This document shows, piece after piece, positions 6,701-6,986 of a stretch of 6,986 nucleotides of DNA (the stretch's first letter is position 1; each line of letters opens with the position of its first letter). The stretch is from Deltaproteobacteria bacterium (GTDB lineage Bacteria > Desulfobacterota > Desulfarculia > Adiutricales > Adiutricaceae). Under the pieces are notes generated by a model. The model saw only the letters and a program-made list of their open reading frames with translations, had not been told where the DNA came from and did not search any database. A program made the position numbers and the translations under genes. The stretch is taken from contig JAITIH010000024.1 of NCBI GenBank assembly GCA_031279525.1, positions 1-6,986 of the forward strand, read 5' to 3'.

Positions 6701-6986
6701 TCGCGTCCCACTCAGCCTTCTGGGGCACCCCGTCGCGGTTGATGTCGTTAAAGCCGCCGTATTTGGCCGCCAAAAACAGGGGGTTCGGCAGATAGGTCGG
6801 GTGGACCGACTCGCCCTCGGAGGGGAACCGGAAAAATCGGGTGGCCGTGAGGGGTAGGCGCGCGCTGCCGCAGCTGGGGACGGCCAAGGAATGGGCCTTG
6901 GCGTCCGTGTCCGAGAGCAAGCCCGGCATCTGGAGGTTGGCCGGGACGTTGTTTTTGAAGAAGGCGGGGTGCTTGTCGGCCTGGAC
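3771..6986 (-). CDS. pilY1: PilY1-type pilus tip/adhesin protein, N-terminus missing
   Basis: The frame is open to the right edge (19 codons beyond the Met at 6929), so that Met is internal and the true start, any signal peptide and any von Willebrand A domain lie outside. Residues below are counted from Met 6929. NPLFLAAKYGGF (49-60) and the EWD...PDNYF segment (73-90) are the conserved block that precedes the PilY1 propeller. The beta-propeller follows: RLGDIINSQPVIVG (360-373), VAILGANDGILRAVN (401-415), ELWGFVPQAILPHL (436-449), WRTVVLVG (483-490), FALDVTD (517-523), GGVWRLN (700-706) and VVFGTGRYW (744-752). The end, SWREVL, matches the usual PilY1 tail. EF-hand-like loops occur at 62-73 and 173-184, and a thrombospondin-type-3-like NGDGIPD at 81-87. 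About ten cysteines fit a secreted, disulfide-bonded protein. In studied bacteria PilY1 sits at the pilus tip with the minor pilins and affects extension, retraction and adhesion. No RGD motif is seen. It is the first gene of the visible part of the cluster. Confidence 0.95.
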   Translation of the reverse strand, partial: VQADKHPAFFKNNVPANLQMPGLLSDTDAKAHSLAVPSCGSARLPLTATRFFRFPSEGESVHPTYLPNPLFLAAKYGGFNDINRDGVPQKAEWDATPAPNGDGIPDNYFYAANLTQLKDRLIEAFEKIMSNLTVGSSSSASINSVMGGGITIRTYYQTIHTPFGSEAGENEVKWIGGAYSLFVDPYGNLREDTNQNGILDVECGFGDSPGGARGLGSAGDWIVEFVNCGDIYDSGEAKKCQDVRDKSDLKSIVRVFPDQTGKNSVDYERSQYLSLEAVHTVWNLAENLASYKTKDQLLASRNIYFYHDEITGSTPMAFSESNRFNPSKAKQIYAKLMTADAASATALIEYVLGWDQDKMRSRQTLAPWIGDKGRVITCRLGDIINSQPVIVGAPFSGFDDMYRDSSFGAHRVKHKNRRNVAILGANDGILRAVNLGKHVSFSAGKNGYVNSDGQELWGFVPQAILPHLQWLAREDYAHSYFLDLTPYVAEIKDASRSGGDQWRTVVLVGLRFGGRAIELSPQTSKAPGKYSYSEVFALDVTDTDKPPTLLWRFSHPQLGLVVARPVVSRNGNEWKILVGSGPTYDLFQPATGQTEPGPEGRLAYRGYSNQSAKLFVFDAIKGPGINNSSVQVIESDRPKSFIAQSFIAIAPANTVTRTADGVVSWTNTLAYFSLNQSAPDDRLLCLKSQTDVDPFLNFANAKDRCSASNYANYGYLDKGGVWRLNMSGPPSSWASNFKVLFDADRPVSAAVNATTDTLGNVWVVFGTGRYWNDEDSRICEGAGNTKECRLNHINYLYGIKEPRNSDGSLTFQTVSDSTLVDVSNVYVFADGSIRVLGQAGGVSPSLAVGGSSLSSYDGLAQHIASSASGGYKKALHTSANSTSVNSAEVGTPADPQYDGTDWWRGLSVEMLIQQPAIAIFWGQSHMAFSSFLPENVSCGSAGKSYHILLDTFTGLPSPIMGSALFLSYNRTQDMLGIGGEKPISDHYGYSEGMNVATTVVTTYINGQSKTAFVTTTSSGVGGSGNLRHSEKDSPLDGGNVGGSPPYVEPVAETPKGVVSWREVLDHSILEE

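Noticed and set aside
6927..6929. Met at 6929 as the true PilY1 start
   Set aside because: The frame stays open for 19 more codons to the window edge, there is no signal peptide after this Met, and PilY1 proteins have a long N-terminal region before the NPLFLAAKYGGF block.

Overview
All genes in this window lie on the minus strand and read from right to left. They form one stretch of a type IV pilus minor-pilin gene cluster. In transcription order: the C-terminal ~1070 codons of a PilY1-type tip/adhesin protein (start off the right edge); a membrane protein with two zinc ribbons and no assigned function; a PilW-type prepilin; a GspH/FimT-type prepilin; a PilV-type prepilin; and the first 22 codons of a gene running off the left edge, whose N-terminus resembles PilX. 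No rRNA, tRNA, CRISPR array, transposase or phage gene is visible.

The three prepilins each have a class III (type IV pilin) leader: a short, basic leader ending in Gly, a hydrophobic residue at +1, Glu at +5 and then a continuous hydrophobic helix. The prepilin peptidase PilD would cut these leaders and the core minor pilins would prime the pilus. PilY1 is expected at the tip complex on top of them. The zinc-ribbon protein is the odd member. It has a cytoplasmic N-terminus with two CxxC...CxxC ribbons, a repetitive linker, one transmembrane helix and a small extracytoplasmic domain with two cysteines. Its position suggests a pilus-linked role, but nothing in the sequence proves one.

Spacing suggests one transcript. 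The pilY1 stop overlaps a possible start of the next gene (TAATG). The later gaps are 89, 170, 137 and 26 bases. Each of the three longer gaps holds a copy of a 14-base motif close to GGCCTCnnTCGCGA (minus strand), four copies in all, one of them inside a perfect hairpin. No promoter could be called; the main one is presumably upstream of pilY1, outside the window.

The host is a Gram-negative bacterium with type IV pili. The PilY1/PilW/PilV/GspH set together with an MJ0042-type zinc-ribbon protein fits the old Deltaproteobacteria (Desulfobacterota, Myxococcota and relatives), but this is a low-confidence guess. Base composition is uneven: sampled pilY1 lines are near 69% GC and sampled pilV lines near 48%.

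I found no convincing new biological system. The most useful leads are the zinc-ribbon protein inside a pilin operon, the repeated intergenic motif, and PilY1's calcium-loop arrangement.
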